This document shows positions 25,849-34,934 of a stretch of DNA of 64,000 bases, in pieces. Where the stretch lies: contig CAMYKS010000018.1 of assembly GCA_947259115.1 (NCBI GenBank), forward strand, positions 1-64,000, read 5' to 3'. The notes beneath the pieces were generated by a model, which did not search any database, was not told the DNA's origin, and worked only from the letters and a program-made list of their open reading frames with translations. How positions within the stretch are numbered: position 1 is the stretch's first letter; every line of letters starts with the position of its first letter. This stretch comes from an uncultured Desulfobulbaceae bacterium. GTDB taxonomy: Bacteria > Desulfobacterota > Desulfobulbia > Desulfobulbales > BM004. The position numbers and the translations under genes were made by a program.

Positions 25849-28239
25849 ATGATAAAACGGATTACTTTTGCTTCGATTTCCCTTCTTTTTTGCGTTCTAT
25901 TTGCCACTCCTGTTTTTGCAGAAATTATCGAGTATGAACTCACAATTTCCCAACAGAATGTCAATATCACTGGCGTCTCTGTACCTGCAATGACTGTTAA
26001 CGGTGCAATTCCAGGTCCCACCCTATATTTCAAAGAGGGAGATACAGCAAAAATTCATGTGCACAATGAAATGGATGTTGAGACCTCCATTCATTGGCAT
26101 GGCTTATTGGTCCCTCCAGGTATGGACGGGGTACCCTTTATCAGTTTTCCCCCCATCCCTTCTAATACAACTTTTACATATGAATTCCCTATCCGCCAAA
26201 GCGGTACTTACTGGTATCACTCACATACGAGTTTGCAGGAACAAAGCGGCGTTTACGGTTCAATCGTTATCGAACCCAAGCATGACAAACTTCAAGTAGA
26301 CCAGGATTACGTAGTTCTTCTTTCAGACTGGACGGATGAAGATCCATATGCAGTGAACCGGACCCTAAAACGCGGCAGTGAATGGTATGCACTACAAAAG
26401 GGCAGCGGTCAGAGCATACTCGGTGCCATGCGCCTTGGCATGTTTGGCGACTATTTCAAGCGTGAACTTCAGCGTATGCCCCCAATGGATATAGCAGACG
26501 TAGCCTATGATCGATTCTTGGCTAACGGCAAACCGGAAACAAACCTTCATGCCAAACCCGGTGAAACAGTACGTTTGCGAATTATTGACGGCTCAGCTAC
26601 TACCTACTTCCATCTTGAATATGGAGGCGGCCCGATGACCATTATTGCTGCTGATGGTATTGATGTGGATCCTATCAAAGAAAATCGTTTTCTCATCGGT
26701 GTTGCGGAAACTTATGATGTGCTTGTCCAGGTTCCTGAATCCGGGGCTTATGAATTCCGTGCCACAGCCCATGACGGATCAGGATACGCTTCGGTATGGA
26801 TTGGATCAGGCAAAAAATATCCTGCCCCGGATGTACCAAGACCAAATCTCTATCATAACATGATGAGCGATCTCAGCCTGAAACGCACCTTTGCCTTGAC
26901 ACCAGCAGGCACCATGGGCATGACGGACACAACTGTGGAAGCAGGTCATTTTGATAAGCCCGGCATGATGGGCATGGGTTTAATGGAAATGGGTGCCGAT
27001 AGCAGCATGGGAGGTATGGATCATTCTGCTGGTCAATCTGGAATGCAAATGGACACCCTGGATCATACACCTGCTGCAGATGATACGCCACACGGTGCTA
27101 AAATGGAAATGGGTGGATCCGTTTCCCCAAATAAAGATATGGAACATGGTACTCAAGCCATAAAAGGTCTACCCCGGGAATCACGGTCCGGTAAAAAATA
27201 CAACTCAGATTTTAGTTTTCTCGGAACTGACGTATCCGCCTCCCGGAATCTTGCGGTTGACAACATGGACCCGGCTCGACCCTGGCCCCCCTATACCAAA
27301 TTGAGGTCAGTCAACCCCACTTCACTTGTTAAAGATACATCTGTCCGCGAGATCCGTCTCACCCTTGATGGCGACATGGAACGCTACGTATGGTTTCTCA
27401 ACAACAAGCCTCTTTCTGAAACTGATTCGATTCTTATTCATGAAGGTGAAGTAACACGCTTCATCATGATCAACCGCACCATGATGCACCATCCAATGCA
27501 CCTGCATGGTCATTTCTTCCGCGTCATTAATGGCCAGGGTGACCATGCACCCCTAAAACACACAGTTGACGTAGCTCCCATGTCCACCACGGTCATTGAG
27601 TTCGATGCAAACGAGTTAGGAGATTGGTTCTTCCACTGCCACCTTCTATATCATATGAAAAGCGGTATGGCCCGCTTGGTTCATTATGATACCTTTGAAC
27701 CCAGCCCGGAAGTGGCAGCAATACGTCCTAATATATACAAGGATTCATGGTATTTCTGGGGTGCAGCCGATGTGTTGTCAAACATGAGTGAAGGTTTCCT
27801 GATGCTTTCCAACATTCGCAATATTTTGACCGCTGAGTGGGAAGTTGGGTGGCAGGAGGTCGATGATACCGAGTGGGAAGGAATTTTTACATACGGACGG
27901 TATGACAACCGTTTTTTTACTGCGTTTGCCGGTGTTGACCTTATGGGAGAGGAAGGTGAGTTGGACAAAACACGGGGCATAGCTGGAATTCATTATCTCC
28001 TGCCGCTCAATATAGAGTCACGGGGATGGATCGATACTGACGGAGGAGCGAGATTCATGCTGGAAAAATCGCTGCAACTGACTCCACGATTGTCACTTAC
28101 TGGTGAAGCAGAGTATGACACCCATGAAAATTGGGAGGGCGGTGTGAATTTATCATATGTTATTACTAAAAATGTTTCCTTTATTGGTAAATGGCATTCA
28201 GAATATTCCTGGGGCGGAGGAATAAACATCCTCTTTTAG
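25849..28239 (+). CDS. CopA-type multicopper oxidase fused to a CopB-like outer-membrane barrel
   Basis: The 796-residue protein starts at an ATG giving a signal peptide ending VFA. Cupredoxin domains carry the copper ligand motifs HWHGLLVPPGMDGVP, YWYHSH, HPMHLHGHFF and HCHLLYHMKSGM. A Met- and His-rich stretch of about 90 residues lies between domains, as in copper-tolerance CopA/PcoA. After the last cupredoxin motif about 190 residues follow that look like an outer-membrane beta-barrel. They include NILTAEWEVGWQE and LQLTPRLSLTGEAEY and end in aromatic GGGINILF. CopA and CopB are normally separate genes. An upstream ATG at 25771 would add 26 unlikely residues. Confidence 0.85.
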   Translation: MIKRITFASISLLFCVLFATPVFAEIIEYELTISQQNVNITGVSVPAMTVNGAIPGPTLYFKEGDTAKIHVHNEMDVETSIHWHGLLVPPGMDGVPFISFPPIPSNTTFTYEFPIRQSGTYWYHSHTSLQEQSGVYGSIVIEPKHDKLQVDQDYVVLLSDWTDEDPYAVNRTLKRGSEWYALQKGSGQSILGAMRLGMFGDYFKRELQRMPPMDIADVAYDRFLANGKPETNLHAKPGETVRLRIIDGSATTYFHLEYGGGPMTIIAADGIDVDPIKENRFLIGVAETYDVLVQVPESGAYEFRATAHDGSGYASVWIGSGKKYPAPDVPRPNLYHNMMSDLSLKRTFALTPAGTMGMTDTTVEAGHFDKPGMMGMGLMEMGADSSMGGMDHSAGQSGMQMDTLDHTPAADDTPHGAKMEMGGSVSPNKDMEHGTQAIKGLPRESRSGKKYNSDFSFLGTDVSASRNLAVDNMDPARPWPPYTKLRSVNPTSLVKDTSVREIRLTLDGDMERYVWFLNNKPLSETDSILIHEGEVTRFIMINRTMMHHPMHLHGHFFRVINGQGDHAPLKHTVDVAPMSTTVIEFDANELGDWFFHCHLLYHMKSGMARLVHYDTFEPSPEVAAIRPNIYKDSWYFWGAADVLSNMSEGFLMLSNIRNILTAEWEVGWQEVDDTEWEGIFTYGRYDNRFFTAFAGVDLMGEEGELDKTRGIAGIHYLLPLNIESRGWIDTDGGARFMLEKSLQLTPRLSLTGEAEYDTHENWEGGVNLSYVITKNVSFIGKWHSEYSWGGGINILF

Positions 28240-28251
28240 ACAGATAATTCT

Positions 28252-28710
28252 CTAATGTGATTTAGGGATAGATACACGGAAGGTTGTACCAGCATCGGTG
28301 TTGTTTCTGTATACCAGTTTGCCGCCATGGGCCCCGACAATTTTCAGGCTAATAGGCAATCCAAGATCGGTACCCTTTTTCTTACCAGTGACAAATGGCT
28401 TAAAAATATTTTCCAGTATATCTGCAGGAATGCCAGCGCCTCTGTCGGATATATCTTCACTTTTATTGATACTTTTGTGGTGAATTATTAAGAGACTTTT
28501 CTGCTTGGAATCTAAAAGCACTCTTGCCGTATGATCATTGCGCTTTACTTCTTTTCCGATAGCGGCAGTCAAGTCACGGTGAGATAGATTTTCCAGTTTG
28601 AGAACAGTCTGCCTGTATTCAGTCTCCTCAGTCGCAAAAGCAAAGACAGCCGGCGCTGTAACAAGAAGGCTTGTAAGAACAAAAATAACGGCAGAAACTT
28701 TGCCTCCCAT
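28252..28710 (-). CDS. Chimeric exported protein with the C-terminal half of a histidine kinase ATPase domain
   Basis: The 152-residue frame opens with a signal peptide ending VFAFA, runs through about 60 residues of unrecognised sequence, and then becomes a kinase ATPase end: DRGAGIPADILENIFKPF and GTDLGLPISLKIVGAHGG. The phospho-accepting H-box and the N-box are missing. ATP-binding sequence behind a signal peptide makes little sense, so the gene is probably a fusion made by a deletion between an exported metal protein and a sensor kinase. It is tail to tail with the multicopper oxidase gene. Confidence 0.5.
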   Translation of the reverse strand: MGGKVSAVIFVLTSLLVTAPAVFAFATEETEYRQTVLKLENLSHRDLTAAIGKEVKRNDHTARVLLDSKQKSLLIIHHKSINKSEDISDRGAGIPADILENIFKPFVTGKKKGTDLGLPISLKIVGAHGGKLVYRNNTDAGTTFRVSIPKSH

Positions 28711-29011
28711 AAAATGCTCCTCAGGACTTGCCGGTTCATGGTCTAAATGGGGACCGGAAAAACCCTTTCAGGCGTTTCCGGTCTCCCATAAAGAAGGAAG
28801 GGGAAGTTTGAAAAAGTGGGTGTACTTTATCTATTACAAAGAGTGTGCCAAAATATTATTACTTCTACTAATGATCTAATATTATTCGTAAAATAAGACA
28901 TACCGATAAATCTAACAGAAAATCAGAATACTCATTGGGATAGATATAAAAGAATAGTCCCCACCCGGATAAACAATATTCTCAAATGTAGCTATTTCAT
29001 ACCAGTTGATT
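28711..29011. other. Intergenic stretch without recognised content
   Basis: I see no gene, repeat or stable hairpin in these 301 bases. The right end is AT-rich and lies just after the stop of the TlpA-like gene. Confidence 0.4.
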
Positions 29012-29569
29012 TCAACGCTTCAAGGTTTGCTTGATGTCTTTAATAAGAGAATCCCGGTCAATGTGACCGGAATATTTTTTCAACAGTTTTCCTTCACGAT
29101 CTACCAGAAACATGGTCGGCAAAATAGCGATCCCGCCAAATTCTTTTTTTATAGCCTCGTCAGCCAAAAGGACAGGGTAGTTTATTTTTTGTTTTTGAAT
29201 AAGATTTTTTAGTCCAATTTTATTTTCGTGGTCAATCGCCATCGCGATTAAGACAAAACCATTGTCACTAAACCTGCTTTGCAACTTTTTCAGTAATGGT
29301 ATTTCCTCAAGACAGGACCGGCACCAGGATGCAAAGAAAGAAACCAGGACAACTTTATCCTTGAAAGATTCGCTTGATATGGTGGAATTCTCAGAAAGAG
29401 CAGACGGCAGATTGAACTCAGGCATCCGCCGTCCCTCTTTATGCAAATCCATAATGCCGGTTGCTGATGCTGGTTCCAGGTCACTTGAGCCCGTACAACC
29501 AGCCATTAATAACAAGCCAAAGGCTAATGTCACATATAAGCAATATGTAAATACTTTTTTCAGGTTCAT
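29012..29569 (-). CDS. TlpA/ResA-like thioredoxin lipoprotein
   Basis: The 185-residue protein has a lipobox LMAGC near residue 25 and a thioredoxin domain with FFASWCRSCLEEIP, where WCRSC is the redox-active pair, and the cis-proline segment AILPTMFLVDREG. It is probably anchored in the envelope and reduces disulfides there, for example in metal-binding proteins or cytochrome maturation. It is the last gene of the copper operon and overlaps the stop of the Met-rich gene by one base. Confidence 0.88.
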   Translation of the reverse strand: MNLKKVFTYCLYVTLAFGLLLMAGCTGSSDLEPASATGIMDLHKEGRRMPEFNLPSALSENSTISSESFKDKVVLVSFFASWCRSCLEEIPLLKKLQSRFSDNGFVLIAMAIDHENKIGLKNLIQKQKINYPVLLADEAIKKEFGGIAILPTMFLVDREGKLLKKYSGHIDRDSLIKDIKQTLKR

Positions 29570-30219
29570 TATTTAATTACAGATTTCTTTTTTTCATATA
29601 TCTGTTTCCAGATAGTTTCCATTTCAGTGTTCAATTTTTCCAAATCTTCACGTGTAGTATCAGGGTCTCTCTGAGCTTCTGCAAAATCGAATTTCAAGGT
29701 ATGCAGTTTTTTTCTCAGGTCTCTTGTATCATCAAAAAATTTCTGCTGTTCCTTAAACTGTTTTTCATATTGTTCGGGTGAATAATAACCCATCATGGGC
29801 GTTCCATAACCATATCCGCCTGTTGTGCATGGATGATTCCCAGTTCCCATCATGGACGGTCCCATACCGTATCCTCCCATCATCATACCGGGGTTCATAC
29901 CGTAGCCATAATTACCCATCATTTGTGGTCCCATGCCATAACCCATCATATTAGGCATCATGCCATATCCATAGCTTCCCATCATCTGCGTTCCCATACC
30001 ATATCCATAGGATCCCATCATGCCGGGATTCATGTATTGATTATAATATTGTCTGCCGGTTGGAGCAGTCTGTGGCATCTGTTGCTGTTCCATCATCTGC
30101 TGGCTTGTCTGGCCACCTTGGCCTCCCATCATCTGTTGTCCGCCGCCCATCATCTGTGCCATAGCCGGCGCCGTTGCCAGTAATAATGTTAAACTTGCAA
30201 CTAAAATTGTCTTTTTCAT
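29569..30219 (-). CDS. Exported Met-rich repeat protein, probable copper binder
   Basis: The 216-residue product has a signal peptide ending AMA, then a long low-complexity region built of repeats such as MMGSYGYGM, MMGYGMGPQ and NPGMMMGGYG with about 30 methionines. It ends in a charged helical region (YEKQFKEQQKFFDDTRDL, then KLNTEMETIWKQI) of Spy/CpxP type. Methionine clusters bind Cu(I) in the periplasm. Its place in the MerR-controlled copper operon supports that role. Confidence 0.75.
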   Translation of the reverse strand: MKKTILVASLTLLLATAPAMAQMMGGGQQMMGGQGGQTSQQMMEQQQMPQTAPTGRQYYNQYMNPGMMGSYGYGMGTQMMGSYGYGMMPNMMGYGMGPQMMGNYGYGMNPGMMMGGYGMGPSMMGTGNHPCTTGGYGYGTPMMGYYSPEQYEKQFKEQQKFFDDTRDLRKKLHTLKFDFAEAQRDPDTTREDLEKLNTEMETIWKQIYEKKKSVIK

Positions 30220-30269
30220 GTCAATATCCTCCAGTTATTAGGGTTATTCTGTCAGGCCTTAAAAAATAT

Positions 30270-30512
30270 TTACGCTTTGTTTCTTCTTAAAACCTCCATC
30301 GCATCTTCAAATTCCTCTTTACTCATCTCTCCTCTGGCAAACCTTTTTTCGAGTACTTCCTGTGCGGATTCGCTCTTTTTTTCTGCTGCAGAGCTGCCAC
30401 CCAGAACTATTTTAACTAAATATACAACTCCCAAAATAATGAGGATCCAAAAGAGTATCATGAAAATACCGCCGCCTCCGAATCCCATACCGAAATCTCC
30501 GCCCCAATGCAT
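30270..30512 (-). CDS. SHOCT-domain membrane protein
   Basis: The 80-residue protein has a glycine-rich start, one membrane segment (FMILFWILIILGVVYLV) and a C-terminal SHOCT motif, LEKRFARGEMSKEEFEDAMEVL. SHOCT motifs are short oligomerisation units found at the ends of many small membrane proteins. It is often found near copper genes; its role is unknown. Confidence 0.75.
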   Translation of the reverse strand: MHWGGDFGMGFGGGGIFMILFWILIILGVVYLVKIVLGGSSAAEKKSESAQEVLEKRFARGEMSKEEFEDAMEVLRRNKA

Positions 30513-30540
30513 TGTTCATTCACCTCCTTCTGTTGGTTCG

Positions 30541-30792
30541 TTATTGGCTGGTAAATTTATTGTAGATCCACCCGAAAATATAAAAGAAGACAAAAGTTAT
30601 AATTGCCGCTTCGATAATTCCGGTAATGATGCCAAATGGAGTTAATGAAAAGAACATGTGCCATTTACTCATCATTTCGACAGCCCCCATGTAAATACCC
30701 ATATTCCCTAGAATGCCCAAAATCAGCATACTTAAGGCTGCAACTATTGCTCCAGAGGTCGCAAACGCTAATGAATTCAGTTTCTCAGTCAT
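30541..30792 (-). CDS. Small two-TM protein, DUF5676-like
   Basis: The 83-residue product starts at the ATG preceded by GAGGTGAT and has two membrane segments (about residues 11-32 and 52-75). The sequence SGAIVAALSMLILGILGN, then WHMFFSLTPFGIITG, matches a family of small membrane proteins seen in heavy-metal operons. An in-frame start 30 codons upstream overlaps the neighbouring gene and lacks support. No biochemical function is known. Confidence 0.75.
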   Translation of the reverse strand: MTEKLNSLAFATSGAIVAALSMLILGILGNMGIYMGAVEMMSKWHMFFSLTPFGIITGIIEAAIITFVFFYIFGWIYNKFTSQ

Positions 30793-30796
30793 AATA

Positions 30797-31474
30797 TCAC
30801 CTCTCATTTGAACGTATTTGGTGAAAAGAACAGCTTTTAAAACGTGGAAGAAAAGCCGGGACACATCGTGCGTAGTCATCATAAGTCTCGCCGAACTCTT
30901 TTCGTACCAGACGCTCTTCCTGTTTGGCTAATCTGGTATAAACTATGACCAATACAGGATACATGGCCAAAGTAAGGATGGTCGGCCACATGAAGAGAAA
31001 GCCGGTTATGATAACAATAAATCCTGCATACTGGGGATGCCGTACATATCCATACGGCCCGGTAGTGGCCAATGTACCTTTTTGCTGAGCCAGATGTAGA
31101 ACCTTCCATGCCTTGTATATGATGACAAAGCCTGCCAGGATGAGAAGGTTGCTGATCAGATGCAGAGGACTGGTATGAGGATTTCCTTCCAGCCCAAAGA
31201 TGGTATACCAGAGATGTCCGCTGTCATGGCCGAAAATATTCGTTTGCGGGAATCTGCTCTGCAGCCATCCGGATAACAGATAGATTGTCAATGGAAAACC
31301 GTACATCTCAGCAAACAGTGCAACGACAAAGGCTGAAAATGCTCCCAGGCTACGCCAATCAAGCTTGGTTTTTGGTTTTATAAAGCTGAAGGCAAAAAAT
31401 ATGAATATAGCCGAGTTGATGAAAACCAAACTCCATAATCCGTATGCAGGAATTGTATCTGTCACAATAATCAC
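30797..31474 (-). CDS. Isoprenylcysteine methyltransferase-like membrane protein
   Basis: The 225-residue membrane protein has about five hydrophobic segments and the C-terminal signature GPYGYVRHPQYAGFIV with EERLVRKEFGETYDDY. This is the SAM-binding core of the ICMT/phospholipid methyltransferase superfamily. Bacterial members in metal operons are common but have no established substrate. The gene starts 15 bases after the DUF2933-type gene stop and belongs to the same operon. Confidence 0.8.
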   Translation of the reverse strand: MIIVTDTIPAYGLWSLVFINSAIFIFFAFSFIKPKTKLDWRSLGAFSAFVVALFAEMYGFPLTIYLLSGWLQSRFPQTNIFGHDSGHLWYTIFGLEGNPHTSPLHLISNLLILAGFVIIYKAWKVLHLAQQKGTLATTGPYGYVRHPQYAGFIVIITGFLFMWPTILTLAMYPVLVIVYTRLAKQEERLVRKEFGETYDDYARCVPAFLPRFKSCSFHQIRSNER

Positions 31475-31489
31475 CTTCCTTAATTTGCA

Positions 31490-31726
31490 CTATTCAATCT
31501 TATGTTTGTGATTAGAATCACTGTTGCCATGGGAGCCATGCCCCCTATGCATGAAAATGTGCATGAGCGGACAGAGCAGAAAAATCAAAAATGGCAAATA
31601 CCCCATGAGATGGGCCCTATGTTCAGTCCAGAGAAAAAACCCTGCCACTGATAGAAAAACAATCAATGTTGCCTGGGGCCATGTCAACGCTTGGATAAAT
31701 CCTTTTTTATCTGTTTTTTCATTCAT
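31490..31726 (-). CDS. DUF2933-type small membrane protein
   Basis: The 78-residue product has two hydrophobic segments and a His-rich tail (HIFMHRGHGSHGNSD, then HKHKIE). The arrangement LWTEHRAHLMGYLPFLIFLLCPL is typical of the DUF2933 family, which is regularly encoded beside copper ATPases. The histidine tail may bind metal. It lies 10 bases after the ATPase gene. Confidence 0.75.
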   Translation of the reverse strand: MNEKTDKKGFIQALTWPQATLIVFLSVAGFFLWTEHRAHLMGYLPFLIFLLCPLMHIFMHRGHGSHGNSDSNHKHKIE

Positions 31727-31736
31727 GACGTTAACC

Positions 31737-34385
31737 TCACACTTTTAATGTCTTCAGTCTGAGTGAGTTAGTGATAACCGACACCGAGCTTAAGCTCATA
31801 GCTGCCGCAGCGATGATCGGGCTTAAAAGTATTCCGAATACCGGGTAAAGCACGCCGGCGGCAACTGGAACACCCAGAGAGTTATAGATAAAGGCAAAGA
31901 ACAGGTTCTGCCTGATGTTTTTCATGGTGGCCCTGCTTAATCTGCGTGCCCGGACAATTCCGGTTAGATCGCCTTTAACCAGGGTAACCCCGGCGGACTC
32001 CATTGCCACATCAGTACCAGTACCCATAGCAATGCCTACTTCAGCCTGGGCCAAGGCAGGAGCGTCATTGATGCCGTCACCGGCCATTGCCACAATCTCG
32101 CCCTGCTGCTGATATTTTTTTACAGCATCCGCTTTTTGATCGGGCAACACTTCAGCCAGCACCTCATCAATATCAAGTTTATTTGCAACAGCTTCTGCTG
32201 TTACTTTGTTATCGCCGGTAAGCATGACGATGCGGATATTTTCCTTATGCAGCTGACGGATTGCTTCAGGGGTTGTTTCTTTTATCGGATCTGCAACGGC
32301 AACCAGCCCGGCAATCATGTTGTCGACTGCCACAAACATGACTGTTTCTCCTTCTTTGCGCATATGTTCGGCCTGATCTGCAATCTCGCCTGGATCAATG
32401 GAGAAATCCTCCATCAATTTATTATTGCCCAGAAGAACCTTCCTTCCTTCTACAGTTCCGGAAACACCTTTACCGGTAATGGATTCAAAATCGGCTGCTG
32501 CGCTCAATTTTACTTTTCTCTCTTCAGCACCTTTAACAATGGCTGCTGCCAGGGGATGCTCACTGCCTTTTTCCAGGCTCGCAGCCAGCTTGAGTACCGT
32601 GCTTTCATCAAGGCCATCAGCAGGTACCACCTCCATCAATTTTGGTTTTCCCTCGGTCAGGGTGCCTGTCTTATCCACCACAAGGGTGTTCACTTTACGC
32701 AAGGTCTCGATGGCCTCGGCATTCTTGAACAGCACTCCCAAGGTTGCACCCTTTCCGGTTGCAACCATGATGGACATGGGTGTTGCCAGGCCGAGCGCAC
32801 AGGGGCAGGCTATGATAAGAACCGATACTGCTGCAATAATGGCATAGGTCAGCCTCGGTTCCGGACCAAACAACAGCCAAACCAGAAATGCGATAGCCGC
32901 GATACCGATGACAACAGGAACAAAATATCCTGATACCACATCGGCCAGTTTCTGGATCGGGGCTCTGCTGCGCTGGGCATCGGCAACCATTTGCACGATC
33001 CGGGCAAGCAGGGTATCAGATCCAACTTTTTCCGCTTCAATGACAAGAGAACCTGTGCTGTTTACTGTGGCGCCGACAACCTTATCGCCCTGATTTTTCT
33101 CAACCGGAATCGGCTCACCCGAGATCATGGATTCATCAACGCTGGATCTGCCTTCAAGTACGACACCGTCAACAGGGATTTTTTCGCCGGGTCGTACCCG
33201 CAGTTTGTCACCTTTTATGACATGGTCTAATGGAATATCTTTTTCAGTTCCGTCAGCATTAATTTTGCGGGCAGTTTTTGGGGCCAGGCCAAGAAGCGCT
33301 TTAATGGCAGCACCGGTCTGGCTGCGAGCCCGTAATTCGAGTACCTGACCAAGAAGAATTAACGTGACAATAACGGCTGCCGCTTCAAAATAAACTCCTA
33401 CAGTACCATCGGGCCCACGCATGGCATCAGGAAAGAGACCGGGCAAATAAACAGCCACCAGGCTGTATACATAAGCCACTGTTACACCCAGGCCGATCAA
33501 GGTAAACATGTTAAGACTGCGATTAATAACCGACTGCACACCGCGCTCGTAAAATGGCCAGCCCGCCCACAAAACCACGGGGGTGGCCAGGATCAGCTCA
33601 GTCCATTCCAGTGTTTTTGCTGAAGCCCAGGAATCAATGATGCCGAGTCCGGGTATCATGTGCCGCATGGCGATAAGCACCAGGGGCAACGATAAAACAG
33701 CGCCCACAATGAAACGTCTTTTCATGTCCTCATATTCAGGATTGGACTCCTCTACATCAACGGTTCTGGGCTCTAGGGCCATGCCGCATTTCGGGCAACT
33801 CCCCGGTTCATCCTGGACAATCTCCGGATGCATGGGGCAGGTATACTCAGTCCTGGTTGCTGGGATTGCCGGAGTCATCGGCTCCAGAGCCATGCCGCAT
33901 TTTGGGCACGAGCCCGGGTGATCCTGTACTATTTCCGGGTCCATGGGACAGGTATACTGCATGCCTTCTACCTGTTCTTCCTCGGCATGTTTCTCCTGTT
34001 CCCCAGAAATATATTCTTCTGGATCAGTCTTAAATTTTGTCAGGCAATGGTCTGAACAGAAATAATATTTTTTGCCGTCAAGTTCATATTGCCGGTAAGC
34101 ATCCGGATCGTCAGTGGTCATGCCGCAGACCGGGTCCTTGAATTCCTGAGACTCAGGAGTCGGACTTTCTTCAGGACTCTCATTGGTCGACTTGATGAAA
34201 TTTTCAGGATTATCCTTGAATTTTACAAGACAGTGTTCTGAGCAGAAATAATAGTCTTCCCCTTTGTGCTCATGGTGCAAGGATGCTGGTGCTATGTCAA
34301 CATCCATGCCGCACACTGGGTCAACAAACACGGGCTTCTGCTCTTCAGCAGGATGACTGCTTTTTCTGTGTAATGTGTCGGTCAT
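31737..34385 (-). CDS. copA: Copper-translocating P-type ATPase with two YHS and two metal-binding N-terminal domains
   Basis: The 882-residue protein starts at an ATG preceded by GGGGAGGTT. Four N-terminal modules are visible: two YHS/TRASH units ([10 protein letters not shown] and [10 protein letters not shown], each followed by YYFCS and C), then two HMBD units ([18 protein letters not shown] and a near-identical repeat ending KCGMALEP). The transporter core has the CPC metal site in [18 protein letters not shown] with the phosphorylated Asp, SEHPLAAAI and [11 protein letters not shown]. It should export Cu(I) from the cytoplasm. The classical GMTxC HMA domain is replaced by the YHS and HMBD modules. 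Confidence 0.93.
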   Translation of the reverse strand: MTDTLHRKSSHPAEEQKPVFVDPVCGMDVDIAPASLHHEHKGEDYYFCSEHCLVKFKDNPENFIKSTNESPEESPTPESQEFKDPVCGMTTDDPDAYRQYELDGKKYYFCSDHCLTKFKTDPEEYISGEQEKHAEEEQVEGMQYTCPMDPEIVQDHPGSCPKCGMALEPMTPAIPATRTEYTCPMHPEIVQDEPGSCPKCGMALEPRTVDVEESNPEYEDMKRRFIVGAVLSLPLVLIAMRHMIPGLGIIDSWASAKTLEWTELILATPVVLWAGWPFYERGVQSVINRSLNMFTLIGLGVTVAYVYSLVAVYLPGLFPDAMRGPDGTVGVYFEAAAVIVTLILLGQVLELRARSQTGAAIKALLGLAPKTARKINADGTEKDIPLDHVIKGDKLRVRPGEKIPVDGVVLEGRSSVDESMISGEPIPVEKNQGDKVVGATVNSTGSLVIEAEKVGSDTLLARIVQMVADAQRSRAPIQKLADVVSGYFVPVVIGIAAIAFLVWLLFGPEPRLTYAIIAAVSVLIIACPCALGLATPMSIMVATGKGATLGVLFKNAEAIETLRKVNTLVVDKTGTLTEGKPKLMEVVPADGLDESTVLKLAASLEKGSEHPLAAAIVKGAEERKVKLSAAADFESITGKGVSGTVEGRKVLLGNNKLMEDFSIDPGEIADQAEHMRKEGETVMFVAVDNMIAGLVAVADPIKETTPEAIRQLHKENIRIVMLTGDNKVTAEAVANKLDIDEVLAEVLPDQKADAVKKYQQQGEIVAMAGDGINDAPALAQAEVGIAMGTGTDVAMESAGVTLVKGDLTGIVRARRLSRATMKNIRQNLFFAFIYNSLGVPVAAGVLYPVFGILLSPIIAAAAMSLSSVSVITNSLRLKTLKV

Positions 34386-34434
34386 AATAACCTCCCCATA
34401 TGCAATCTGTAGGTTTATCGTTTTAGTCCTTTGC

Positions 34435-34782
34435 TTACAGAGTGCCAATATATTTGTTAGGATTAATTTCAAAAAGCTTCCGGCACTGTTCTGAACAGAA
34501 GTGAAATGTACGACCAAAATGATCACTGATTAATGAAGTGGGACTTTTAGGCACTTCCATTCCGCAGACAGGATCTCGCAACTCAATAATTTCAGATGTC
34601 TGCTTTTCAAGCTGTTCATGGTGGGTTGCATGATCATTATTTCCTTCATGCTCTTTATGGTCATCATGGCTTTGGTCTTTGTGGTTATGGCCGCCACCAC
34701 AACACCCACCACCTTTATTCATCATGTAGTAAAAAAGTGCGCCTAAAGCTGCTATCCATAAAAAACTTCCTATTGATGCCAT
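34435..34782 (-). CDS. Membrane-anchored YHS/TRASH metal-binding protein
   Basis: The 115-residue product has one N-terminal membrane segment, a [11 protein letters not shown] motif followed by a His/Asp-rich linker, and a YHS domain with RDPVCGMEV and [12 protein letters not shown]. It is the first gene after the MerR-type promoter at 34826-34857, and the ATPase gene follows it by 49 bases. It probably buffers or senses copper at the membrane. The module is similar to the two YHS units of the neighbouring ATPase. Confidence 0.82.
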   Translation of the reverse strand: MASIGSFLWIAALGALFYYMMNKGGGCCGGGHNHKDQSHDDHKEHEGNNDHATHHEQLEKQTSEIIELRDPVCGMEVPKSPTSLISDHFGRTFHFCSEQCRKLFEINPNKYIGTL

Positions 34783-34825
34783 GATGATTGCCTCCTATTG
34801 AACTTCAGTTTTAGTCTTTGATTTT

Positions 34826-34857
34826 ACTATAAACATTGAACAATACTACAGGGTCAA
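34826..34857 (-). promoter_or_regulatory. MerR-type promoter of the YHS-copA operon
   Basis: Read leftwards, TTGACC is followed by a 20-base spacer and TATAGT. Spacers of 19-20 bases are the mark of promoters that MerR proteins activate by DNA distortion. The spacer sequence CTGTAGTATTGTTCAATGTT is nearly shared with two other promoters in the window, at 38.26 and 38.94 kb. It lies 44 bases before the start of the first gene. Confidence 0.8.
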
Positions 34858-34934
34858 GGGTTATAGTGATTTTTTCCTTCTTTAATTAACTATCTGAAAT
34901 AACGATTAATTTCCAGATAAGAAGAGATTGATGA

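Noticed and set aside
29832-30183. Plus-strand frame rich in His and Ser opposite the Met-rich gene
   Set aside because: It is the antisense image of the ATG-rich repeats and has no ribosome site or family resemblance.
31737-34385. Long plus-strand frames opposite copA and the RND pump
   Set aside because: They lie antisense to strongly conserved domains and show no family features, so they are chance frames.
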